Positions 17,701 through 24,422 of a DNA stretch of 35,570 nucleotides are shown here, in pieces. Position 1 is the stretch's first letter, and each line of letters begins with the position of its first letter. The translations under genes were made by a program, and so were the position numbers. This DNA is from a candidate division TA06 bacterium (GTDB lineage Bacteria; Hydrothermota; DG-26; E44-bin18), in contig SOJN01000149.1 in the NCBI GenBank assembly GCA_004376575.1, positions 1 to 35,570 of the forward strand, in the 5' to 3' direction. The notes under the pieces were generated by a model. It was not told where the DNA came from. It made no database searches and saw nothing but the letters and a program-made list of their open reading frames with translations.

Positions 17701-18001
17701 CGAGATTCGAAAGCAACGCAGCAAAGGTCCAGGAGATTAGAACATTAAGGGAAACTCTTCTAAGAAACCTTGAATAAAGGTATGCTATTCCTCCTACGAT
17801 AACAGCAACCAATATCCAGACATAAGGCAGGGAGTCCGCGTCGAACTTTGTCAAGAAGAGCGAATTCCTTACGGGTTTTATGATATAGTATGAGGAGAGG
17901 AGAAAAAAGATGTAAAGGAACATGAGGATGGTTTTTGCATACTCACCCTTCCTTATCTCGAACATTGAACCGAATATTCTTTTTGAAATTGACACCTTCA
18001 C
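14786..18001 (-). CDS. ATP/ADP-translocase-like carrier fused to HEAT repeats and a cyclic-nucleotide-binding domain
   Basis: A 1071-residue inner-membrane protein. Residues about 15-430 form some 12 membrane spans with the signature YIIKPVRNSLFLTKFDA (39-55), as in the nucleotide transporter (NTT/Npt, TLC) family. Residues about 450-900 are helical repeats of the HEAT/armadillo type, with recurring SxxEEVRARVLDML-like units. Residues about 940-1060 form a cNMP-binding domain; its phosphate-binding cassette GGAELFIGEPRPATA keeps the glutamate (1010) and arginine (1017). Canonical NTT carriers exchange ATP for ADP in energy parasites, but fused forms occur in free-living bacteria and their substrate is unknown. 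A GTG start is supported by GGAGG 10 bases upstream. It is the last gene of the operon, 26 bases after the kinase-like lipoprotein gene. Nucleotide binding and transport are inferred, not shown. Confidence 0.85.
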   Translation of the reverse strand: MKVSISKRIFGSMFEIRKGEYAKTILMFLYIFFLLSSYYIIKPVRNSLFLTKFDADSLPYVWILVAVIVGGIAYLYSRFLRRVSLNVLISWTFAALLSNLVIFRWLFTFDWSWMAYVFYIWVSMFSILVTSQFWLLAINIFNPREGKRLFGFIGTGAVVGAAFGGTLTSLMVKTFGTDNMLYFCIAILAMSWGVYTIVWRLVREKPLRTQQDTAADETTEGEEGIFALIAKSRHLLLLVGIVGLILICSNFVDFQFNKIVQGSFQSKDALTAFFGRFFLSLNIVAFTLQFFLTTTILRKVGIGPAILFLPVSLVVGAGAMIFAPILASAIFIKISEGGFRYSINRSGLELLYLPVPSRVKNKTKGFIDMFVDRFTRGISGGLLLLFTSVLSLNLRAISAILMLFAFALIFLAVLIKREYVNSLRKAIYKGHLRIDETTLNLNDATSTAVVLETLETGNVRQISYALSLLQDTDLSQILPSLEKLLSHPSEEVRARVLDMLHRAEYVELRPKVEELLDDDSAKVQVKALRYLAHLGETDQYQRLASLLTREDCVKRAVAVAYLAKHGKEEERKLLTKACVQEILSHRTELADKAIEELVEGLGYLDSNSKLIEFLPDFIEDKCLDVTIQAIRSMGRLQKRKHVLLLIRKLASPKMRNVAREALANYGDRVLGTLRDIVCDEEEPIGIRTEIPKVMLSIGTQEAVDNLVKNLREKDLSLRFQIIKALDKLHDKSPDYDYDEEGISEAITNEAREYFDTFIVLSSLGEKKESGLLWVTLEEQLEKCYERISRLTALLYPAKDLLNIYHGLKSLDKVKRANSLELLDSILHGRHKKYILPIVEDTSVESKIRKGIELFGLKNLTGDETLHSLMTEGGRWRKACAIHTVGELRLTSFTKELEDALDSSDNLIRQTASYALGLISRGDIAAKKKEKGMTGIEKVIYLRGVDILAEVATEKLLLVGSVMTEKNYKKGEVLYSKGDYVDSMYLIVSGKVRYKEANLELTEKEAVGGAELFIGEPRPATAIVTEDAHLLRLDKEVFYDLLDDYMEIARDIFKALAIRIKQLHELSLKSKA

Positions 18002-18027
18002 TTCAGATCATCCTCCATGTCGTGGTC

Positions 18028-19716
18028 TTACCCCTCGTGCTCAACACCAACAATTGAAAAATCTTGCGATTTCTGTTCATAATATAGATGAACTCTAACA
18101 TATTTATTCCGACTCAATTCTTTCTCTCTTTTGCCGTGAATTTCAAGGAAAAAATATCTGTCTTCTCTTTTTGTATCTTTCTCTTTTACCTTTGCTTCAA
18201 CTAAGTCCTTTATTACACCATCCAAAGCAATTGGAGGTTTCGTTAGCAGGTATTCTGTCATCAATTCAGGTTTTCCCTGGAAATTGTGGTGGTAAAGCCT
18301 GCAACGATATACACATTTCTCAGCACTGCAAAAACCTGCTTTCACAGCCAAATCCTCAAAGTGCAGAAAGCTTTTGTCGGTCCCATCCTTTGCAATTGCA
18401 AAATTGTCAAGGGGATTGACCTTGCCATACCAATATCTCACTAGCTTATCTCTTCTTTCCTGCAAGATCCTAATTAGATATTTCTCAGAATCCAAGTTAG
18501 TAAGATGTCCACTTTTTACAACTGCTTCAATGTGTTCATCCGAGAATGACGCAACTACTCTGGCTCCCCAGTATCTATCCAGATTTGTCATATTCTGAAA
18601 AGCTGGATTAGGATAATTTGCCTTCCATCTCGCGGGCTCGAATACTTTTGATTCAAAATAGCCTATTGACGGTAAATCAATAAATTCCAAATCCTCCCAG
18701 GATCTTTTATAGATTCCAAACGTAAACAATGACTTCAAGGTTTCGACAAAATCAATGGTGTATTCGTGTCCACCCTCGAAATGCGGTGGCCTACTCGCAT
18801 TTCCCAAGGTCGAACCGAAATCTATCAAATAGTGTTTGAGGTACTTCCTTCCATTATCTTCCACATACATATCCAGTGTATTTTTCCCCACTATATCAAC
18901 GTGGTTGAGCCATGCGCATATGACGCCGAGACCCCGGAGTTCGCGCCTGTCCTCATGGGGAATCAAGTCCTCGGGATCATCTCTTCTTCTTCCCCTATAT
19001 GAAAATGGACCTTTAGGTTTTCCTGAGAGATACTTGCTTGCCATTACCCTGATTTTAGCGTCATCTCTCCAAGGCACTCTGCTCAAAATCTCATCTAAAT
19101 CGGCCTGCTTCATGAGTCGCTTTACACCTCTTTTATCGACAAACTTCGCATTTTTGCCCACCCTTAACCTATCGGGACAAAACACTGCTATGTAGTTCTC
19201 AGGAGTATTATACCCAGCCGCGTAAAAGAATTTTGTGCAAATCACTTCAGAGGAGCTGGCAAGCTCAGGATGCCCTAGGGGATCGAACTTGATTACATAA
19301 ATATCTCCTCTCGAGTCTTTAACGTGGAACCCGACGGTTACTCCCCGACTCTTTCCTTTAATCACCTCCCACATGCCAGAAGTATCTGGACCATCTCCTT
19401 TGTTTGGACCCTTCACAATCCCTTCAATGCTCAAAGGTGTAGCGGCATTCCTATTTGTAAACCAATCTGAGTCAAGTACTTGCCCAAATGGATCTACATT
19501 CTTACTTTCCTCTTTCCCACTCCTGCAAAAAATCCGTGGTATCTGGGAGAAAATAGAATTATCCAGGAAATCATACTGTTCACTGATTTCACGCTCTGAG
19601 GGTTCAGAAATAGACTCAGCGCCGGAGGGTGAGAGTGTTTTTATGCGATATTCGGATACACTGCTGCATCCTATCATGAAAGCCAACGCGACTATTGCAA
19701 TCGCACTCTTATTCAT
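18028..19716 (-). CDS. lipoprotein with protein-kinase-like catalytic motifs
   Basis: A 562-residue protein with a lipoprotein signal (FMIGC, Cys17). Residues about 115-310 hold the pieces of a kinase-like fold in the right order: a G-rich hairpin (GKSRGVTVGF), VIKFDP with Lys143, SSEVICTKFF with Glu157, NHVDIVGKN with Asp274 and Asn279 (D-x4-N, as in HRDxxxxN), and LIDFGS with Asp299 as the DFG aspartate. The C-terminal 230 residues are not recognised and contain a cysteine group (C-x4-C-x3-C, near 464-473). The ATG overlaps the stop of the upstream Omp85 gene (ATGA), which implies translational coupling. The lipid anchor would place it in the periplasm or at the outer membrane, where ATP is scarce, so it may be a kinase, an AMPylase or a pseudo-enzyme. 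I can give no family name. Confidence 0.8.
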   Translation of the reverse strand: MNKSAIAIVALAFMIGCSSVSEYRIKTLSPSGAESISEPSEREISEQYDFLDNSIFSQIPRIFCRSGKEESKNVDPFGQVLDSDWFTNRNAATPLSIEGIVKGPNKGDGPDTSGMWEVIKGKSRGVTVGFHVKDSRGDIYVIKFDPLGHPELASSSEVICTKFFYAAGYNTPENYIAVFCPDRLRVGKNAKFVDKRGVKRLMKQADLDEILSRVPWRDDAKIRVMASKYLSGKPKGPFSYRGRRRDDPEDLIPHEDRRELRGLGVICAWLNHVDIVGKNTLDMYVEDNGRKYLKHYLIDFGSTLGNASRPPHFEGGHEYTIDFVETLKSLFTFGIYKRSWEDLEFIDLPSIGYFESKVFEPARWKANYPNPAFQNMTNLDRYWGARVVASFSDEHIEAVVKSGHLTNLDSEKYLIRILQERRDKLVRYWYGKVNPLDNFAIAKDGTDKSFLHFEDLAVKAGFCSAEKCVYRCRLYHHNFQGKPELMTEYLLTKPPIALDGVIKDLVEAKVKEKDTKREDRYFFLEIHGKREKELSRNKYVRVHLYYEQKSQDFSIVGVEHEG

Positions 19717-21014
19717 CTGATGAACGGCGGTGAAAGATTCAGCATCGCTCTGATGCCTTCAGGACTTCTCCCCACCTCTAATCTGAGTACAACTGTATTG
19801 GGAGATTTTACACGTATGCCACCACCATATGTCTTGCGCAAAGAGCCGGAATGAATGTCTGAGAAGTCCTCAAACACCTGTCCAATGTCCGCAAAGATGA
19901 CAGCATCCACAATTCCCCTCCATCTCCGCCAAATAGGATACGAATATTCCAGATTCAGACACGCTGCTTGCGTGCCCCAGAACCTATCTTCAGGGTATCC
20001 TCTTAAGCTGGTACCGCCCCCCAGTCTTACCATCGAGAAGAAAGGAATCTCATTGTTCTCTAGGGGATAGGTTCTCTCATACAGCAACCTGACCGAAACC
20101 CTGCGACCTTCCCTAATCATAGTGAAGTAGCGAGTTATCTCAAAAGTATAATCAAGGAAACGAAATGGCTGGCCGCTTACATCTCGTGAGAAGCCGAACG
20201 ATACATACTCAGTACCACCAGAGAATGGATCTCCTGGTTTGTCTCTGGAATCATGCATAACCGAGGCTGCAACAGAGGCCAACTCAGCTCCGTCAAGCCC
20301 GGGCAATTCGCTGTGCACCTCTTCTATCAACGGTGATGCATTTCTTGCTACATAGACACGCCTGTTTTGATAATTCGCACACCCAGTGATTTTGACACTC
20401 TTCCCCAGAAGGGCACCCAACTGGAAGTCTAGAAAAGTCTCTTCACTCCCCCAAAATGTGGTGTCACTTTCGTGCGTCTTAGGACCCAATCCGTAGAAAA
20501 CCTGTCTGTGTTTTATAGCGTACCCAGCTTCTGTGTCAAAAAACAGCCCGTTCTCTGAGGATGTACTCAATGACACTCTATGATCCTGATACAAACTCGT
20601 CGATAGTCCCGCCGATATGGAAGCATCGAGTGGGCTTTTGAAGAGGTTGTCGCGGCTGACGGTAATTCCTCCTCCGATTCCGGAACCTGGTCCAAGCCCT
20701 CCTAGATTGGCTGCAATATCATGCTCACCAAACCACGAAAACAGGTATGCACCCCTGATTATGAGGTTGCGCTTCTCGATGGCTAAAAGGCCCTTCTCCA
20801 ATCCGTAGTCAAGCAAATAGAACGGCGAAAAAAGTACCTTACAGGGAAATGAAATGATTTTGCAGAGCGAAAGGGTGGGTGATTTCTCTTCTGTGACGAC
20901 ATAATAGCTCTGACTGCTGTCCTCATAAGCAGCCTGACTTTGTTGCCCAGATTGCTCCATACCAGAAAGCAAAGATGCAAGACAAAGCCCAGTTATGACT
21001 AATGTCGAGTACAT
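19713..21014 (-). CDS. POTRA-less Omp85/BamA-TamA-family outer-membrane barrel
   Basis: A 433-residue protein: a short signal-like N-terminus (residues 1-20), a linker rich in S and Q, an amphipathic stretch (ISFPCKVLFSPFYLLDYGLE, 54-73), then a barrel to the end. The barrel has the Omp85 lid-loop motif in GGGTSLRGYPEDRF, the following strand-turn block NLEYSYPIWRRWRG and DIGQVF. POTRA domains, expected in BamA or TamA, are absent. It heads a three-gene operon: its TGA overlaps the ATG of the kinase-like lipoprotein, and the carrier-HEAT gene follows. A promoter with a perfect -35 box lies at 21229-21257, leaving a leader of about 210 bases. The role may be transport or display across the outer membrane. 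Confidence 0.85.
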   Translation of the reverse strand: MYSTLVITGLCLASLLSGMEQSGQQSQAAYEDSSQSYYVVTEEKSPTLSLCKIISFPCKVLFSPFYLLDYGLEKGLLAIEKRNLIIRGAYLFSWFGEHDIAANLGGLGPGSGIGGGITVSRDNLFKSPLDASISAGLSTSLYQDHRVSLSTSSENGLFFDTEAGYAIKHRQVFYGLGPKTHESDTTFWGSEETFLDFQLGALLGKSVKITGCANYQNRRVYVARNASPLIEEVHSELPGLDGAELASVAASVMHDSRDKPGDPFSGGTEYVSFGFSRDVSGQPFRFLDYTFEITRYFTMIREGRRVSVRLLYERTYPLENNEIPFFSMVRLGGGTSLRGYPEDRFWGTQAACLNLEYSYPIWRRWRGIVDAVIFADIGQVFEDFSDIHSGSLRKTYGGGIRVKSPNTVVLRLEVGRSPEGIRAMLNLSPPFIR

Positions 21015-21228
21015 GATCCAGCGCCTAATGGATTCTAAGGTAGTTGGAAAATGGCTTGTCGAAAATTCTATTGAGTCTTCTCTGCTTTCCCAAAAACCTT
21101 CCTGTGCCAGCTTTCATTATCGCTGGTCAGAGCGTTGCATTGACGGTCACGCCCTCTGAGCGAGTCAGTCTTGTGCCTCTGCAGAATTTTCGCCAATCGT
21201 TTGATTTCTTGGGTTCGCTCTGTCAGTT

Positions 21229-21257
21229 ATACTATTATACTTGGTGACGCCTGTCAA
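21229..21257 (-). promoter_or_regulatory. promoter of the Omp85-lipoprotein-carrier operon
   Basis: On the minus strand, a perfect TTGACA, 17 bases, then TAGTAT (4 of 6), within an AT-rich run. It is the only strong candidate upstream of the ATG at 21014. Confidence 0.55.
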
Positions 21258-21495
21258 GGCCCCTTTGACCTTGCACTCTCCCATTCTTAGGGAGCTGATG
21301 CCGACCAAGTGTCGGCAGCCTCATCTCTGGTGTTAGGTGAACAAGTCAAGGATTTTCAATCACTTGCGCGGCAGCATACAGTCAAACAAGCTGAAGCCCT
21401 GTAGAAATACAGAAGTGTAGAGTCCAGGATTTGGGAAGGAAAATGTAAAAGTGCAAGGTCCGGCCCGACTACGCCGTTTCAGACTACAACCCTGC

Positions 21496-21600
21496 AACCA
21501 CAGATTAACACAGATTACCACAAGATTTTTCTTCTGGTTCAAGCTCAGCCATGAGGATGTGGTTGGAATCTGTGTGAATCTCGTGTAATCTCGTGGTTCC
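21496..21600. repeat. foldback repeat, copy 2
   Basis: The left arm reads AACCACAGATTAACACAG followed by ATTACCACAAGATT. The right arm (about 21560-21600) carries the inverted, more diverged form (GGAATCTGTGTGAATCTCGTG and on to CGTGGTT). The sequence TTCTTCTGGTTC in the loop is shared with copy 1 at 14670-14680. It is the uninterrupted form of the element at 14509-14712. Confidence 0.65.
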
Positions 21601-21768
21601 AAGGATTTGAAGCGCAAAAAATGCAGCGCTTGAACCGATGGTTCTGAATCGAGTGTCATATTGACGTATCAGGTTGGGACATTTGCAACAGTTTGCTGCG
21701 GTGGTGTCACCCGAGATGTCTATCACCTCATGCCATTTGGGGTCAATCTGGGACACATCTGTGTGCTT

Positions 21769-22581
21769 CTAGCGCTTTCTCTTGAAGGAGGAATAGAGAA
21801 AAGAGAGGAAGAAAAGGAGACCGGCAAAAAGGACGATTGTGGCTCCGGAAGAGAGGTTCAGATAATAGGAAAGAAACAAGCCCGCGACTGTGGATACTAT
21901 TCCCAGAAGAACCGAATAGACCACCAGGGCTCTATAGTTGTCGGTCAGCTGTCGTGCAGTGGCAGCCGGCAGCACAAGAAGAGCGGACACGAGTATTATC
22001 CCCACGACTTTTATTGCAAGAACAATGGTAATCGCCATGGAGAAAAGGAATAGATAATAGATTGGGCCGACCGGGATGCCACTTACCGAGGCAACTTCTT
22101 CGTCGAAAGAAAGAAAGAGGAGTTCTTTGAACACAGCGGCAAGTATGATGAGTAAGATAGGTGCAGAGACCAAGACCAAAACCAGGTCGGCCTTCGTTAT
22201 AGCCAGTATGTTGCCAAACAGATAGCCGAATAGATCTACGTTGTACTTCTTTGAGATCCCAATGAAGAATATCCCGAGGGCCATTGTTAGTGCAAAGAAG
22301 ATGCCTATGGCAGTGTCCTCATGCAGTTTGCCGCGTCTATTTATGAATCCTATGAGGAGTGCGACCCCTGCTGAAAAGATCACTGCGGAGAGTGTGGGGT
22401 TAATTCCAAGAAAGTAGCCCAGCGAGACCCCGCCGAATGCGGAGTGGGAAATCCCCACTCCAATAAAAGAAAGCCTCTTCAGTACCACGAATGTGGAGAA
22501 AACACCGCACAATACGGCGATGAGTATTCCCGCAGCGAATGCCCTCTGCATAAAGCCCATGCTGAGAGCGTCAATCACCAT
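21769..22581 (-). CDS. znuB: metal (zinc/manganese) ABC transporter permease, ZnuB/TroC-like
   Basis: A 270-residue, highly hydrophobic protein with about eight membrane spans, typical in length for the ABC-3 permease family. Family marks include GVFSTFVVLKRLSFIGVGIS (residues 25-44), SHSAFGGVSLGYFLG with the metal-site histidine region, and VSALLVLPAATARQLT. AGGAGA precedes the ATG, which lies inside the end of the ATPase gene (11-base overlap), so the genes are translationally coupled. It forms the membrane channel of the importer encoded with the two upstream genes. Zinc is the likeliest substrate; manganese or iron cannot be excluded. Confidence 0.9.
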   Translation of the reverse strand: MVIDALSMGFMQRAFAAGILIAVLCGVFSTFVVLKRLSFIGVGISHSAFGGVSLGYFLGINPTLSAVIFSAGVALLIGFINRRGKLHEDTAIGIFFALTMALGIFFIGISKKYNVDLFGYLFGNILAITKADLVLVLVSAPILLIILAAVFKELLFLSFDEEVASVSGIPVGPIYYLFLFSMAITIVLAIKVVGIILVSALLVLPAATARQLTDNYRALVVYSVLLGIVSTVAGLFLSYYLNLSSGATIVLFAGLLFFLSFLYSSFKRKR

Positions 22582-23350
22582 GTTCTCCTACTACGCGATG
22601 CGGAATCCTACCGTGCACCAGGAGCTCAACCTCGCAGCCGTATGCCTCGCGTAAAGATTCGTGGGTAAGAACCTCTTCAGGTTTGCCGTGCAGGTGTATC
22701 CTTTGATTTACGCAGGCGATTTCCTCTGTGTAGTAGGGAATCACTCCAATGTCGTGCGAAACAAGAACGAGGGTCAGACTCAGGTCCCTTTTTAGTGCAC
22801 CAAGTAACTGATAGAATTCATTTTGCGCTCTGGTGTCAACCCCTGTCAACGGCTCATCCAAGAGGAGAATCTTGGGCTCTGAGGAGAGCGCTCTGGCAAT
22901 GAAGACTCGTTGCTGTTGTCCCCCGGACAGATGGCCTATGGGCCGAGCCTTCAGGTCAGACATTCCAACCTGCTTCAGGACCCTCATCACGATTTCTCTG
23001 TCTGTGGCAGATGCCTTTCGGAACGGGCCTATCATTGAGTATCGGCCCATCATTACAACATCGTAGACGGAAACCGGGAAGTCAAGGTCTGCAATCGGAT
23101 TTTGAGGGACATATCCGATTGCGCCCTTTGGCTTGACGTGAGCTGGGGGGTGACCGAGTACGGTCACTTTTCCTTTGACAGGTTTGATGAGCCCAAGAAT
23201 ACACTTGAGAAGTGTGGTCTTGCCCCCGCCATTTGGGCCTATTAAACCCAGGAACGTTCCTTTGGGAATCATGAGGTTTACGCCTTTGAGGACGACAGTA
23301 CCATTCAATGTCACCGAGAGATTTCGTATGTCAATAGCAACATCAATCAT
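22571..23350 (-). CDS. znuC: metal ABC transporter ATP-binding protein, ZnuC-like
   Basis: A 259-residue ATPase of the ABC class. Walker A is GPNGGGKT (38-45), the Q-loop is GYVPQNP (79-85), the ABC signature LSGGQQQR (141-148), Walker B ILLLDEP (161-167) and the switch histidine lies in VSHDIG. The reading frame begins at an ATG that overlaps the stop of the substrate-binding gene by four bases (ATGA). It energises metal import through the permease encoded next. The C-terminus ends in a His-containing tail (VHGRIPHRVVGEHGD) that could bind metal, as an inference only. Confidence 0.92.
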   Translation of the reverse strand: MIDVAIDIRNLSVTLNGTVVLKGVNLMIPKGTFLGLIGPNGGGKTTLLKCILGLIKPVKGKVTVLGHPPAHVKPKGAIGYVPQNPIADLDFPVSVYDVVMMGRYSMIGPFRKASATDREIVMRVLKQVGMSDLKARPIGHLSGGQQQRVFIARALSSEPKILLLDEPLTGVDTRAQNEFYQLLGALKRDLSLTLVLVSHDIGVIPYYTEEIACVNQRIHLHGKPEEVLTHESLREAYGCEVELLVHGRIPHRVVGEHGD

Positions 23351-24258
23351 TCCATCGCCTGTCTCATCACATTCAGGTTGTATCTCATCAAATTAAGATA
23401 GGAGTCTCGGCCGGGGATGCCTTCTCCCCCCAGAGGGTCCAGCATGAGGACTCTGACGTTTGCCTCCTCAGCAATCGCCATGGCAGCCTTTGCGCTCAAT
23501 TGGGGTTCAGAGAATACAGCCTTTATTTCGAATTTGCCGATATCTTCAACGATACGTTTCAACTGTTTTGGTGTTGGCTGTCGGCCAGGGGACTCCTCTA
23601 TGATGCCTACCTCGTTGAGGCCATAAGTCCTCGCGAAGTATGACCAGGCAGGATGAAAAGCAACATACTCTTTTATACCGAAATTGCTGACTGCCTTCTT
23701 TACCTCTGCATGGAGAGAATCGATCAGGGACATATACTCGTTTGCGTTTTTCATATAGAAGTGAGCGTGGCCAGAATCAACCTCTGCGAGAGCAACCGCA
23801 ATCTGATGGGTTATCTTCTTGGCAATGGTGGGATCCAACCAGATATGCGGGTTGCCTTCTTGTCTGCCGACAGAAGAGAGTCTGGTCTCCCGGTGTGCAT
23901 GAGCAACATCTGGAATCATTTGAACTCCCTGGGACGTCCTTACTACCAGCAATGATTCTGAGGCAGCAGCTTTTATTAGCTTTTCCGCCCAGAACTCGAA
24001 GCCAGCACCCACAGTGACGAAGACCCGGACATTGACGAACTTCTTGAACTCCCTGGGAGAAGGTTCAAAGGTGTGAGGACTGGCGCCAGGAGGAATCAGA
24101 ACATACACGTCTGCCATCTCCTTGCCCACATTTCTGGTTATGTCAGCGAGAGGGAAGATGCTGGCTGCAACCTGTATCCGTGCTTCGGGTGCAGGTGTGC
24201 TGCAGCCGGTGAGCAAGGCTAGAAGCGCAAGCACAATTGCTGCGAATGATATCTTCAT
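23347..24258 (-). CDS. znuA: zinc/manganese-binding lipoprotein of ABC importer, ZnuA-like
   Basis: A 303-residue cluster A-I substrate-binding protein with a lipoprotein signal (LLTGC, Cys19). The metal ligands expected for the family are visible: His62 in PHTFEPSP, His138 in NPHIWLDP, His202 in FHPAW and Asp274 in LDPLGG. The His-rich loop between the first two ligands is short (HAHRE, 120-124), as in manganese- or low-histidine zinc-binding members. The ATG at 24258 is chosen because it begins directly with the signal peptide; a TTG at 24297 would add 13 residues. First gene of a three-gene operon with overlapping ends. No Zur-type operator was recognised. Confidence 0.9.
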   Translation of the reverse strand: MKISFAAIVLALLALLTGCSTPAPEARIQVAASIFPLADITRNVGKEMADVYVLIPPGASPHTFEPSPREFKKFVNVRVFVTVGAGFEFWAEKLIKAAASESLLVVRTSQGVQMIPDVAHAHRETRLSSVGRQEGNPHIWLDPTIAKKITHQIAVALAEVDSGHAHFYMKNANEYMSLIDSLHAEVKKAVSNFGIKEYVAFHPAWSYFARTYGLNEVGIIEESPGRQPTPKQLKRIVEDIGKFEIKAVFSEPQLSAKAAMAIAEEANVRVLMLDPLGGEGIPGRDSYLNLMRYNLNVMRQAME

Positions 24259-24304
24259 ATCCAGGGAAAGCGTAGCAGGATACGCACCCCGCGTCAATGC
24301 ACTT

Positions 24305-24415
24305 TTTGCAAAGTACAGTCTACAAAGTACGATGTACGAAGTGCGAGGTACAAAGCTTGTACTTCCTACTTAGCAATTCGTACTTAGTACTTTGCAATCC
24401 GTACGTTGTAGTTTG
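24305..24415. repeat. AT-rich foldback of GTAC-type units
   Basis: Short units such as CAAAGTAC, GATGTACGAAGTGC and GAGGTACAAAG run to the centre GTACAA-agc-TTGTAC (24348-24362). They then recur as inverted forms (TACTTCCTACTTAGC, CGTACTTAGTACTTTGCAA). The whole could fold into one long imperfect hairpin between the TamB-like and ZnuA-like genes, both on the minus strand. It may act as a transcript end for tamB; no T-run typical of a terminator was seen. Confidence 0.55.
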
Positions 24416-24422
24416 TTTTCAG

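Larger units (their letters stand above)
21015..21768. other. 754-base intergenic region
   Basis: Holds the long leader and promoter of the Omp85-lipoprotein-carrier operon (21015-21257), a featureless stretch (21258-21495), the second foldback repeat (21496-21600) and the 3' flank of the znuB-like gene. In the leader, the minus strand can form a CCAGC/GCTGG hairpin near 21110-21135, but I recognise no known riboswitch. I see no gene here; overlapping short frames look random. Confidence 0.55.

Noticed and set aside
14509-21600. CRISPR array or transposon with transposase
   Set aside because: Repeats are two to a family with no regular spacers, and no transposase or Cas gene is visible.
21661-22053. 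130-residue plus-strand frame opposite the znuB-like gene
   Set aside because: Shadow of the permease gene, with highly charged unnatural composition.
24259-24297. TTG start extending the ZnuA-like protein by 13 residues
   Set aside because: The ATG at 24258 starts the lipoprotein signal directly; the extension has no ribosome-binding site.
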